Part shown: piece by piece, positions 1 to 10,569 of the stretch
Position numbering within the stretch: position 1 is the stretch's first letter
Layout: every line of letters begins with the position of its first letter
Assembly: GCA_036936605.1 (NCBI GenBank)
Contig: JAUPFV010000001.1
Span: 78,635,910-78,699,909 of the forward strand
DNA: 64,000 nucleotides
Source of the DNA: Limnanthes douglasii subsp. nivea
Taxonomy: Eukaryota > Streptophyta > Magnoliopsida > Brassicales > Limnanthaceae
Direction of reading: 5' to 3'
The notes under the pieces: generated by a model
Database searches by the model: none
Seen by the model: the letters and a program-made list of their open reading frames with translations, nothing else
Told to the model about the DNA's origin: nothing
Program-made: the position numbers and the translations under genes

Positions 1-2934
1 TCCATCTTCTTCTTCCCCTTGGGATCGTCTTTCTCTTCAGGAGGACCCTCCCCGACATTTTCTTCTGCCTCATCAGAAGAGGAAACACTGGAATAGTCAT
101 GCAAGTCTCCATCAACCATGGTGTGGAAGGGAAGGTCTTCGTACTCTACGTGAAGCCAAAAATCTCCCAAGTTCCTCTTCGAGAACTTCTCATGGAAGAG
201 CAGGACCATGTATGATTTCACATTGGCATACATTTGCTCTTGAGTGTCTATTACATTATTGGCATAAGCATCAATGTTGGCCTGGATTTTGGCCTCTTGC
301 TCCCTTAGCAGATCAGCTTTCTCCTCTGCAGCCTTGGATACTGTGTTCTCAAGTGCAATCTTATCATTTGTCAAGTTGTGAATGACTTGATCCTTGGGCT
401 TGACCTCCTCTTTTGAAGAAGTGAGATCTTTCTCTACTCCGGACATCTTCTCCCGGAGCTCCTTGATAGTATCTTCCAGAGTAGCAACTTTGGTGGTCCA
501 CCCCTCTTGTTTCTTTTTCAGCTCCTCATTCTCCCCCTTTAGAATGTCAGCATGTTGAGTGCCAGTACGAAGGTCATCGGACAGCCTCTCCTTATCAGAC
601 TTGAGGTCTTTAATAATGTCTGCCTGACTTCGAACTTGCTTCTCCAATACAAGCACCGGCTGAACACTACTTAATAAAGAGTGAGCTATAATGTCCCTTT
701 CACTTGAAACAGTAAAAGTCTTACCATTAAAAGTGACGGTGTTTGAAGTACTCAGGGGGAGGTAAGGCCCAACAAAATCGTCTATGGGGAGGTTGATAAA
801 GTACTCACCAAGCCCACCAAGACCAGTGATGTCTACCCCATCAATGCTAAGACCCCCCCCCCCCCCCCTTCGACCTCATCAATTTGAAAGTCACCAGGTA
901 TTTCCTCTGCTTGTGTTGGTTCAGTGGGATCAACATGGAGGAGAGGCTCCGGAGGCCGGATAGAAAGTTCATCACCCTTAGAGGTCTTCTTCTTCTTGGC
1001 CTATGTCCTTTCTTTCAGCTCCCCGTTTACGGTCTCTTTTGGAAGCCCTTAGGGGTTTTGGGGAGTGAACTTCTTGCCTAACACTCTCCTGCTCTACCAC
1101 TTCCAAGAGAGCAGTATCAATCTGGCTTAGGGCTGGCCCCTCCGGATTTGGTAAAACAGCTTCCTCCACCTCAGCAGGGTCCGTTCCACCTACCACTTTC
1201 TTGCCCTTCTTCTTTTTGCCTTTCATCTTACTCGGGGCCTTGGACCGGCCTGGCAAGTTAAGTGTCCCACCCGGTTCGTGTGTCCTCTTGAGCACTACAT
1301 CCGGAGGGGGTTGAGTGGTGAGCTCTTCCCAGGTTAAGTCCCTCCGGCCAGTAGTGTTCCAGAGGTGAGACCTTGCTAAGTTGCCCCCCCCCCCCCCCCC
1401 GTGAAAGCATCGTGGAATCGGTTTCCCCACCTTTCAACAGCCCAAGTGTTGATCTTGGTGCAAGTGGTCTACCCGGACTTTAGATAGTCATTGAAGTCCT
1501 TGGGCAGTTCTGCTAAGAAAAAGACAAAGCCAATCAGTTTAAACAAATTTGATAAAAGAAGAGATAAAAATATAAATTAGGAGCCTTACGATCACTCCTC
1601 CATCTGCTGGTGAGGAGACTTGGGTTGACTCCGGCCTTGATTTTCTTCCCGTTCTCCCATGCACCACTTACGAGTCCTCCAATTTCTCTCAGACTCTAGC
1701 AGGTCATCCACTGCTTTGAAGTTATCCCCCATGTTGAAGTGATAAAAGAGGATGTGGTGGTTTCTGCAGAGACTGGCCACAGCAGCAAGCTCCTCCATCG
1801 GTAGAGGAATCCCGGAGAGCCTAGAGGCCATAATGCAGGCCATGAGGGTGTACCAAGCATTGGGACTCAGATGGCTTGGACAGAGCTTTATCAGATGAAA
1901 GTATCTGACAATCTCTGGGTCCAAGGGAAATCTGAGCCCCCAGTTAAGCAGCTCCGTGAAAATAACTATCTCGCTCAGCTTGCAGTCCATGGGAGTTTCG
2001 GGGTTTATAGGGATTCTTATCTTCACGTTCTCCGGAATTCCCCACTTCGTACGCATCCGGCCCATCTCATTTGTGTGGATGAAAGCGTAGTTGATCTTTT
2101 GCAGGGAAAGGAGATACTTAACATTGACCTTGTGAAAACAAGGCCCCACCTTTCCTTCGAGACACTCCGGCAGATCCGGATGCCTCAAGCACAACGTTTC
2201 CTTTCCTTTATCTTTTTGGGCAGCAACAGCACTGCCAGTCTGTCCGGAAGGTTCGGACTCAAATGGAGCTTCTTCGATAGAATCTTCCATTATTTCCTCC
2301 ATGATTGAGGAAGGGTTTTTAGTCGCAGTGGTGAGAGGGAGGTTTGGATTTGGCTCAGCCTGACTTCCGGCCTGATGAGCTCCGGTACTCTCCTGATTTC
2401 TAGCCTCTGGTTGGGGCTCTGTTGTGGACGTTTCTCTTCGGGGACTTGAGCCAGTGCCCTCCGGACGAGACAACCTGTCCTTGGGTACCCTAATGGGTAC
2501 TTCTGACCCCGTACTACTATCCTTGGCACCTGATACAGGGGTGCCCTTAGAAGCCTGCCCCTTGACCAGCCGACCTTTTCTCCGATCAACTAACTTGTGA
2601 GGAGAGTTTTCAGCATCAGACCCCATGGCTAAAATGGGGAGGGTTTTTTAAGGCTGGTGACGGTTAAAACTGGTTCAACGACGGGTTCCGACTCTTGAAC
2701 CGAAGAACCTGAGATGGTAGGGGAAAGACTGGATTGAAACAACCTCCTCGGTTTGAAACCCTTTATGGAGGAAGAACCCTGGTCTGACTCTGTGGGTGAA
2801 GTTGCTGGTTTGTCGATAAGGGAAAGGGGTAAACCTGCTGCAATGCGCCTTTCCTTTTCAACCTTTTGTGCTTTTTCTAATTCAGAGAGGTTGAGCCACC
2901 CGCCTTCGATCAGAGCGTTCCTAGCCATGAACAT
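1..2934 (-). pseudogene. Antisense extra ORF (aORF) of element A, two exons, frameshifted
   Basis: This is a retrotransposon-encoded protein of unknown function, coded opposite to gag-pol. Exon 1 starts at the ATG at 2934 with a leader shared with C and D (residues GGWLNLSELEKAQK). A Ser/Pro-rich stretch follows, then at about 2150-1690 a domain resembling PF04195, with the signature LCPSHLSPNAWYTLMACIM. An intron at 1589-1510 leads to exon 2, which has the motif SHLWNTTGRRDLTWEELT, a Lys-rich run at about 1230-1200 that could be a nuclear localisation signal, and a coiled coil (about 700-250). It reaches the window edge in an acidic Ser/Asp tail. Lesions are a 1-bp deletion near 2630, a frameshift near 985, and two pure G tracts (coding strand) at 1384-1400 and 853-868 that shift the frame. 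The family assignment is from memory of the Pfam signature; the role is unknown. Confidence 0.8.
1510..1589 (-). other. Intron of aORF A (80 bp)
   Basis: On the minus strand the donor reads GTAAGG and the acceptor follows a T-rich stretch as TTAGCAG. Flanking exon sequence aligns with the flanks of the introns in C, D and E. The reading frame before it ends at a stop just upstream of the donor in this copy. Confidence 0.65.
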
Positions 2935-3030
2935 AAACAGCCTGAGTAAAAATTCGTTTTTGAGAGAAAAAATCTTTGAGGATTTGCAGAGTGAAAATGA
3001 AAGTGATAGTGAAACGGTAGAAAGTTTTTC

Positions 3031-3038
3031 AATTTATA
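3031..3038 (-). promoter_or_regulatory. TATA box of the aORF in element A
   Basis: TATAAATT on the minus strand lies about 95 bp upstream of the aORF ATG. Element C has the same octamer at the equivalent place (37503-37510), embedded in alignable flanking sequence that includes TTCTCCTAGG. This suggests a dedicated promoter for the antisense gene. It is inferred from conservation only. Confidence 0.5.
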
Positions 3039-3364
3039 GTAAATCTAAAAAAGGAGTCTTGATTCCTAGGAGAATTCGAAAAGATTAGTAATGATTAAAA
3101 GACGGCGCTGATGTCACCCTCATTAATGAAGAGGTTGCTTTTCAAAGAAGGTGGGTGCGAAATTCAAGGTAAAAAAACGGTTGAAACAACCAACCAAAAA
3201 GTGACACATGTCCCATGAACTCTGGCAAAAAACCGTTTGGATCCACAGAGTTTTTTCAGTCCGGATAAAGCCATAACACCAGTCGAAAGACGTGTCCGGG
3301 TAAAACTGCCCCTGACATCGGACTCTTTTTCAGGTTTTTGGCAAAGGTATTTGAACAAACACCT

Positions 3365-3378
3365 AAAAAAGGGGATTC
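3365..3378 (+). other. Polypurine tract of element A
   Basis: AAAAAAGGGGATTC directly precedes the 3' LTR. This is the plus-strand primer position. Element C has AAAAAAGGGGCTGA at the same place. Confidence 0.8.
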
Positions 3379-3771
3379 TGATGAGTCCGAATATTGCTAC
3401 CTCTCCGGACAGGGACAGTTCAGACTAAGATCACTAGACCGGACAGGGAAGTTCAAACACCTAGCCCATTGAACTGTTCGAACTATGACTAAAGTACTTA
3501 AAAACCTAAACACTTCTTGACTAAGCTGCTTGCTCTAAACACTCATGGGTCCTTGAACATGACCCGGGTCCATTAAACATGACCCGAAAGCCCATAAAGC
3601 CCTAATACAAGGGTATAAATACCCAACCACCCGCATTAAATATGGGTAATAAAAATTAAATACAACCAGGCTGCTTAATTCTCCCTCTACTTAAACATTA
3701 AACACATACATACCTCCACAAACTCTAAAACAAATTACAAATTTACCCTCAGACGAAAATTAACCACATCA
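3379..3771 (+). repeat. 3' LTR of element A
   Basis: The LTR begins TGATGAGTCCGAA and ends CCACATCA, matching the start and end of the B and C LTRs. It contains CCGGACAG motifs, a duplicated CATGACCCG motif, a TATA box (TATAAATA, 3614-3621) inside the near-palindrome GGGTATAAATACCC, and a downstream leader. It is 393 bp, compared with 427 in B and 378 in C. Confidence 0.85.
3614..3621 (+). promoter_or_regulatory. LTR TATA box
   Basis: TATAAATA sits between inverted GGGTAT/ATACCC arms and is conserved at the same LTR position in elements A, B and C. Confidence 0.7.
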
Positions 3772-3785
3772 ATGTCACTGGAACT

Positions 3786-4958
3786 TTAAGGTTTGTTTTG
3801 GAAAACATCAAGGAAGCAAACATGGTACTCTAGGTTAGTTTCATTATGAATCTTCTCTGAAGGAATTGACAGATCAAGACTTTCCAGATTTTGATTATTT
3901 ATTTCATCATTTTTTACTATGACAGAATTTAATCTTGGAGTAGCTAGACTAGTATTCTGTTCAACAGTTGTATTGTTTTGAGATTGGATAATTTTCTTAC
4001 AATCTTTACTTGAGTGTCCAGTGTGATAACGGTAACTGCAACACTCTGGATAAAAGTCATAGATCACGTCAATCCAAAATCCCTCATCATCTCCAAACGG
4101 ATCCATAGTTTATGGATTAATGGTTTAGAGATATTGATTTCAGCCCAGATCTTACAACAATTATGTATGGCTCTGTTGTTTGTAGGAACACATATTTTCA
4201 ATGGGGATCCAATTTTTTTTTGAAATTTCACCAATTACACCTTCATTGTACATGAATTCAGGGATGTTAGGTAGTGAAACCCAGACATGAGTGATTGGAC
4301 ATTCATAATTAGGATTGAAATGTGGAAACCCCTTCAATAATCTCATTGTTTTGTTGCCCAACACCCAGACGTTTCTGTGCCAAATTAACTTGAGATCTTC
4401 TTGATGATCAAACTCAATGAAAATATATCTAAAGTCCTATTGAGTAACGCTGAATTTTCCAGAGAACTTGAACTTTTCAAGAAAATCTTTAATAGTTTAC
4501 ATTCTTGGTTTCCCATTAGAAAACTTCTTGATTAAGGTATGGTTTGACGATTTTTGAAGGAATTCTTTATCTTTTTTTATCAAATGAGATAATATAGTGA
4601 TCACTTTTGTGGGTAATAGAAACATTCTTGTGGATTGGATTTTGGGATTTGGGTTTCAAAACATCAGCATAAGTTCTTAGTCAGAACTTGGTGTACTCTG
4701 TTTCTTCGATTTCTGGGTATTTTCTCATAGATTTTTCAAACGTGGGATTGTTTCCAAATATTTGCAATGTTGCGAACCATATGAGGATGACAATTACAAT
4801 TTCTTGTTGGATCAATACTCAAAGATTGATCTTGATTTTTCTTGTTTAGGAGAGGAAAATCCGAGAAGAAAATCCGAGAGAAAAGAAGGGAGATTTCCAT
4901 GAACAGATCGGGTTGAATCAACATATGGATTGGGAGAGTCAATTTCACCTTCTTCCAT
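3786..4958 (-). pseudogene. LINE-like ORF1 relic with DUF4283 and zinc knuckle
   Basis: Read on the minus strand from an ATG at 4958, the N-terminus encodes a short acidic/Ser-rich lead. At 4360-4160 there is a stretch with WVSLPNIPEFMYNEGVIGEI, matching the DUF4283 pattern (WVRLPGLP...IG) found in plant LINE ORF1-type proteins. At about 4105-3990 comes the linked segment, with a GFW motif followed by a C-C-H-C zinc knuckle (CCSYRYHTGHSSKDC). Frameshifts and stops separate the pieces. It abuts the 3' LTR of element A. It could instead be a decayed host DUF4283 gene; no reverse transcriptase is seen nearby. Confidence 0.6.
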
Positions 4959-5783
4959 TTAGGATCGGCTTAATTAAGAAAAGAAGGAATCATGTAGATT
5001 TAAATTAACAAGTTTTTTTAAAAAATTTAATGGTTTGTTTTGAGTATGCAGTTTTTTTAATTATATTTTATGGATTAAAAACTTTGGTTAGTCACCACAA
5101 TTGGACATGTGTATAAAAAGAATTACTGATTTTGTTGGTCTCGTTTTATGTATGTGGTTACTTTTGTTTGTCTCAATTTTCATTTGTGGTCATCCGTGAG
5201 TAACTACCGCTATGTGAAAAAATTAATATAATGGACAGTTTTGATAAAAAAATATTAATAGTTTTTTTGATATACAATACCAATTCCGATCACTAACCGA
5301 GGTTTTAGCTGGTTCACGAATTAACTTTAATTTTGGCACACCCACAATTCACACTTAAAATATTTTCATGTTGTGTTCAAAATTTGTTAGATAGTATGTC
5401 ATATACTTAAATTCGTATGTCGGCTTAAGTCCAGTTTACAAGTCCTATCATATATAGATAATTATATTTGAATTCATATGAAAGCTTCAAAACAAATTAA
5501 TTGATTTAAAAAAAATTAAATTCAAAACTAATTTTTGTTTCAAATTAGTTGGTAGATTTGGTATTTATTTTCTTCAAAGTTGACTAAATTCAAACTTTGG
5601 ATTTATAATATAGCAAGTAGTTGAAAATTTTAGAATATATTCAAAATTTATCAAAATAACTTTTTATTTTGTTTATTTAGATAAAAAAATTAATGATTTT
5701 GATTTTTTAGCCTATAAGTTACAAAGTATAATCATTTTAATAAAATAATTTTATTTGTATGAAAAAATGGTATATACAATATT
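4959..5783. other. AT-rich stretch, no gene seen
   Basis: No ORF or RNA gene can be supported. Around 5088-5115 a short piece, GGTTAGTCACCACAATTGG, resembles the terminal repeat of the MITE at 11738-11962, so a fragment of that MITE family may lie here. Confidence 0.4.
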
Positions 5784-6551
5784 TAGGGCTGTCAAAAAAA
5801 TCCGAAAAATCCGATATCCGACCGAAATATTCGATATCGAATCCGAATAAAATGGATAATATCCGTATTCGAAAGAAAGCAGATAATATTCGTATCCGAA
5901 TTCGTATTCGAAAATAGCGGATATGGATATAGTCATATCCATATTCGAAATATCCGATATCCGAATTTTATAAATAAATATATATAATGTTTTTATATTT
6001 AAGCATTTTTTTAGCGATCCCACACTGTAAAAAGCAAAACAAATTACTAACAAAGTTGGCTATAAATATAGAGGGTTGCTTCTTTAAAAATATATATTAT
6101 CCCACATCTAAAGTTGGAAAAATGAGTTGCTACTAAGCTGTTTATAAAACACGTAGTTGCTTTTTATAACAAGTTTTTTTTAGTCTTGTGACTCTTATCC
6201 CACATTTAAAATGTGGAAAAGAAATGCTAACAAATTTTCTATAAAAGACATGGTTGCTTTTCGAAATAAGTATATTTTTCTTAGTTTTATCCCACATCTA
6301 AAATGAGTATGAATTTCTACTAAGGTGCTTCTAAAAGTAGCCAATCCAATAGTGCAATTAGTTAAAAAATTTAGTGGAAATTCGGATTCGGATATTATCC
6401 GTATCCGGATAATATCCGTCGGATACGGATTCGGATGTTGTTTTTTAAAAAACTTCGGATTCGAATTCGGATTCGGATAGTGATTTCGGATTTCAGATTC
6501 GGATTCGGATATAGGCAGATTCGTATCCGAAATATCCGTTTGACAGCCCTA
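5784..6551. mobile_element. Non-autonomous hAT-type DNA transposon (768 bp)
   Basis: Perfect 13-bp terminal inverted repeats, TAGGGCTGTCAAA at 5784 and its complement ending at 6551, are flanked by a perfect 8-bp target duplication ACAATATT (5776-5783 and 6552-6559). The 8-bp duplication and TAGGG..GTCAAA termini are typical of the hAT superfamily. About 170-190 bp at each end is densely filled with ATATCCG/CGGATAT and ATTCGAAT-like short repeats in inverted arrangement, the usual form of subterminal transposase-binding repeats. The core (6010-6340) is a separate four-unit array of promoter-like repeats. No transposase is encoded, so it would need one in trans. Confidence 0.9.
6017..6337 (+). 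promoter_or_regulatory. Four-copy array of plant snRNA-type promoter motifs (USE + TATA)
   Basis: Four units each carry an upstream sequence element close to the plant snRNA USE (RTCCCACATCG): ATCCCACACTG 6017-6027, ATCCCACATCT 6099-6109, ATCCCACATTT 6197-6207 and ATCCCACATCT 6289-6299. Each is followed 31-33 bp later by a TATA-like box: TATAAATA 6061, TATAAAA 6143, TATAAAAG 6240, and a degenerate CTAAAAG near 6331. The constant gap equals the spacing known for pol II-type plant snRNA genes; pol III-type U6 promoters are about 10 bp shorter. The first three TATA boxes are followed by GTTGCTT. No snRNA body is recognisable. Whether these act as promoters is inference. Confidence 0.6.
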
Positions 6552-7435
6552 ACAATATTCCAATGTCAAATAACCTAAATTAAAATAAAATATAGTATAC
6601 ATAATAACTACTTATTTTTTTAGGGAACCAACAACCGCTACTCAATAAATGCATAGGGTTTTTACCCTAAATTTTATATCATTTGGTCACTAATTTGCCT
6701 TACTTCACCAACTCGGCTACTCTTTTCACTACTATTATTTTGTTTTCATATAAAGAGGTCCCCGATCTAAATAATATGTTTTATGAGTTTTATAGTGGAT
6801 AATGTTAACTTAAAAGAATAAAATTTATACTTGAATTAATTATAATTTACTAAAATGACTCAAATTCAAATATAATTTTAAACTAGAAAATCAATAAAAC
6901 TGAGTTTGTTAGTTAAAATTCTAAAACATTCTCATTCCATACAATCAAAATTTTATTACAAATGTTAACTTTTTAGAATATCCACAACAAATTTATGCCA
7001 AACTATATAGCATGCTCTAATTATATTTATGTTTTATTACATTTTTTAAAATAAATCTACGTCAATCATTTATTTTAAAAATATAAATTAATGATATATA
7101 ACTATTTTTATTTTTATTTTATAAAAATGAGATAAAAACAAAACAAATCATACAATCATTTATCAATATTTAAAGGCGTTATTCAATGGATTTTGTTTGA
7201 ATATTGTTTCAAGGTCGGGTGGACGAGACCAATCTAGTAAACAAATTGGATCGAAAAATCGGATTGAACAATTTAATATAATTTTTAAAATAAATTTATT
7301 TAGAAAGAAGGCGTGAATAAAATTATTCTAAACTACTAGGTTACAAGGATCATGCGTTAAACTATTTCAGTTGTATTTATCATCTACCACAATGTAAATT
7401 CTTTTAAAATTGATACTTTTAAATAGACTGAATTT
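6552..7435. other. AT-rich stretch, no gene seen
   Basis: No coding, RNA or structured repeat signal could be supported between the hAT element and the copia LTR. Confidence 0.4.
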
Positions 7436-7740
7436 TGTTAGAATTATAAGGCATTCTCATAATGATATCTAAGTACTCATTCATGCATGTTAGAATATGA
7501 AAGAGTAATATGCAGAAAGAATAAAACTCAATGTATTACACTGAAGCACAAAATGGTCTTAAATAGTCTACAAAAAACGTTTCGTATTCCAGCCAATAAA
7601 TGATAGATAATAACAGCTAAAATACGAATTCATATAACATCTAAAATACTAATTCATATAACGTCTAAAATACTAATTCTAATAACGTCTAATTATTAAA
7701 TAATATAATTAAAGCAATTAATAATAAATCAATTTCAACA
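7436..7740 (-). repeat. 3' LTR of a Ty1/copia remnant
   Basis: The 305-bp segment has TGTTAGAATT at its left end and, on the minus strand, TGTTGAAATT at its right end, which form imperfect terminal inverted repeats. It is followed at 7741-7752 by AATCCCTCCCTT, the complement of a polypurine tract. Inside is a short tandem repeat of TCTAAAATAC(T)AATTC units (7615-7690). It lies just downstream of the copia RNase H, as expected for a 3' LTR. Confidence 0.65.
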
Positions 7741-7781
7741 AATCCCTCCCTTAGGCTAGATATGCCTGGAAAACAACCAAT

Positions 7782-9366
7782 TTAATCTTCTAGTGCTTGC
7801 ATTCCAAGTGAACTTTGACACTTAACTAATGTCTCCTGCTTCACTAACTTTGTCATTATATCTACAACTTGTTCTTTTGTTCCACAATAAACCAGCCTCA
7901 CAACTTCTTGATTTCTAAGATCTCGTAGATAATGATACCTTGCATCTATATGCTTCGTGCGCCTATGCATCATTGGATTCTTCAAGAGTTTAATTGAACA
8001 ATGACCAGCACAAGATGTTGTAACTATGTACTCTGCTTCAATTGTAGACAAAGTAACTACCTCTTGTTTTCTTGAGCTTCAACATATTGCAGCTTCATTG
8101 AACATAAAAACATAACCTGAAGCGCTTTGTCTATCATCAAGATCACCATCATAATCACTGTCTATGTATGTTTTCACCTTCATCTTTGATCTTCTCTTAT
8201 AAAAAATTCCAAACGTCATTATACCTTTTAAGTATCACAGAACTCTCTTAGTTTCCTGCATATGTCCCTCTATTGGTTTGGCCATGAACCGAGACAATAA
8301 GCAGACCACGTACATTATGTTAGGTCTTGTAACTGTAAGATACATTAGAAAACCCAACAATTGTTTGTATAAAGTAGCATCGACTTATTTTCCAACTCAT
8401 TCATTTTGAGAGTTTTTAGGACCTAGTACAATGAGATTTTTTACAGAATTACAGTATGCCATGTTAAACCTTTTGAGCACCTCATGAACATACTTTTTCT
8501 TTCTTAAGTGAATCCGATCTTGGCTTTGATGAATTTCAACACACAAAAAAGAACCTCATCAAACCAAGATCAGTCATTTCAAATTCTCGTGTCATTGACA
8601 AATTAAACTTTTCAATTAATTGTTCATCATTTCCGGTTAAAATTAAATCATCTATATAAAGACTTACCATGATATACTTAACTCTTTTCCTCTTAAGGAA
8701 TAATGTGTGATCATTAGTACTTCTTTCGAATCCTTCTTGCTTGAAATACCTCTCTACCCAACAAAACCAAGCTTTAGCAGCTTGCTTCAAACCATACAAA
8801 GCAGATTTTTGGGTCGATATACTTTATCTTTCTCACCTTTTTTCGAATCCACTTTCATAATCTTGCATCCATATTGGTGATTTATGACTTATTTTCTGAT
8901 GTGTTTAAGGTTGAGGTGACATGCCATTATTTTCACCAATGACATCTTCATCAACACCTTCGATCTCTTCATCATTCTCCTCTCTAGTAGTGTCTTTTTC
9001 TCTCCATTCCAGAGTATCATCATATTTTTTCACATCATCATTTCAATCCCACTTCTCTTCTTCTTCGAATATTACATCCCGACTAATGGAAATTTTCTTT
9101 AAAGTTGGATCATAGTGTCGGTATGTCTTTGACTCATCGCTTACTCTAAGTAAAACACACTTATGTCTCCTGTTATCTAGCTTTACTCTATGTTGTTCAG
9201 GGATGTGTAGATGACCTATACAATCAAAAATTCTGAAATAGTCCATGCTTGGTTTAAATCCACTACAACACTCTTCTGTAACCATATCGCTTACAACACT
9301 TGTCACACTTCGGTTCAACACATGATACGTCCACTTAGCAGCCTCAGCCCAAACATTCTTTGACAT
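7782..9366 (-). pseudogene. Ty1/copia pol remnant (integrase C-end, RT, RNase H)
   Basis: Three segments lie in copia order on the minus strand. At 9366-9043 is the integrase end (KNVWAEAAKWTYHVLNRS and HIPEQHRVKLDNR). At 8799-8536 is reverse transcriptase with MYGLKQAAKAW and the catalytic box YIDDLILTG. At 8051-7782 is RNase H, with TIEAEYI..S..C, the TKHIDARYHYLRD block and VDIMTK. Frameshifts interrupt 8520-8060 and 8800-9040. Gag, protease and the integrase core are missing: the element is truncated at about 9370 and no 5' LTR is seen. Confidence 0.85.
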
Positions 9367-9369
9367 GCT

Positions 9370-10133
9370 CTTTCTGCGATGTTATAATAATTAGATGTTA
9401 TGGTCATATTGTTATTTTTAAAATTATAACTAAAAAATTATAATATAATAATAAAAAGATTTCATTCCCGATCACAATACGTGTTATTAATTAATTTATT
9501 TTATCGATTTATTCTATTAATTAAAATAAAATAATAAAAATAGATCAAGTTTTTATTTATCTTATCCATCTAGGTAAAAAATTGAACCAATTTCAAAATT
9601 TAAATATTAAAACTTAGTTAATAAACGATTTAATAAAAGTATCAAACGGTCTCGGACCGATTCCAAACAATTATCAAGCCTAGAAGACCCTAACCATATT
9701 CCTAGTTATATTGATAAATTTCAAAATATAAAGAATACAATTCACTTCCCGTAACTCAAATGGTGAATCAATAGTTTGAAAAAACTTGAAATGAATTATG
9801 GCTGAAGAATTCAAAGCTAGTCAACATTTTTGAAAGAAAATAATAAAATACAGTAAAATGATTTAATCATTGTCCTTTTGGATTTCCCAATCAAGGCCAA
9901 TCACTTGCGTTTGGACACGTTAGTAAAGGATCAAATCAGGCTTTATTTGTGATTAGGCTGGCAATCTTCACGTTGAGTGGTCTCCGTTTATTAACACGTT
10001 ATCACTCGCAACGTCCCACCATTCCCCCCTTAAAAATTAATTTTATGCACTCGAAAATAATGTTTGTCCATTTGTGAATTATTTTCAAATATCATTTCAA
10101 AATTTATAATATTCGCGATTTTTTTTCCTCAAA
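9370..10133. other. AT-rich stretch, no gene seen
   Basis: I see no supported gene or repeat. It lies between the truncated copia remnant and the SINE. Confidence 0.35.
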
Positions 10134-10325
10134 GGGTACCCGAGTTAGTTGAGTAAGATAGGTTTGTGACCAAAGGTCATGAGTTCGAGTCCTTCTACAT
10201 ACGCTTTCTCGGCTGAGCCTGTCATCTTGTGTGATTTACCTTCTTGCGTTGCGTTGGTTTGCCTATCGCGTCTGCCTTAGGGCACACTCATGACACTCTG
10301 AATAGTGGTTGCGGATTCCTTCCGT
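10134..10325 (+). mobile_element. tRNA-derived SINE
   Basis: A tRNA-like head has an internal pol III promoter: box A TAGTTGAGTAAG (10146-10157, one mismatch to TRGYNNARNNGG) and box B AGTTCGAGTCC (10182-10192, one mismatch to GGTTCGANNCC), 24 bp apart. A tRNA-unrelated, GC-richer body of about 130 bp follows to about 10325, ending in AT-rich sequence. A canonical tRNA fold is not evident, so it is a SINE rather than a tRNA gene. The exact ends and target duplication were not resolved. Confidence 0.55.
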
Positions 10326-10569
10326 TTAATATTAATTGTATGGATAATGTATCCGTAAATATATTTTAACTCTGATAGTAACTGTAATAAGTATTTGATA
10401 AAAAACTAAAATATAATTTATTTATTTTTTTTATAATTAAATATATTAATTTTTAATGTTTGAGATTCGAGATTTCGAAATTTTAAATGATGACAAAGCT
10501 ATAAAATTTAAAAGTTAAATCCATTTAAATTAATGTTGTTTGTGTCGTAGTATTTTTTAGCAGAGAGGG

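Larger units (their letters stand above)
1..3771 (+). mobile_element. Element A: 3' part of a Tat-like Ty3/gypsy retrotransposon
   Basis: This is the right-hand end of a plus-strand LTR retrotransposon whose gag-pol lies beyond the left edge. In order it holds the antisense extra gene (minus strand), that gene's upstream region, a polypurine tract (3365-3378) and a 393-bp 3' LTR. Boundaries come from alignment by eye with element C, whose LTR ends are fixed by a target duplication, and with the 5' LTR of element B. The antisense gene is closely related to those of B and C, so A, B and C form one subfamily. The insertion target duplication cannot be tested because the left end is missing. Confidence 0.85.

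Noticed and set aside
884..1081. Plus-strand ORF at the left edge, and other plus-strand ORFs inside aORF A (for example 1871-2308)
   Set aside because: They are shadows of the antisense gene in other frames. They lack homology to anything I recognise and the minus-strand frame matches B and C.
5751..6053. 100-codon minus-strand ORF rich in Ile/Tyr
   Set aside because: It overlaps the subterminal repeats of the hAT element. The Tyr/Ile/Ser repeats only reflect ATATCCG repeats.
6017..6337. A real snRNA gene
   Set aside because: Promoter-type motifs repeat four times, but no Sm site, U-snRNA core sequence or stem structure follows any of the TATA boxes.
10146..10192. tRNA gene
   Set aside because: Boxes A and B are present but the acceptor stem and anticodon arm do not form. 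The body continues about 130 bp, so it was called a SINE.
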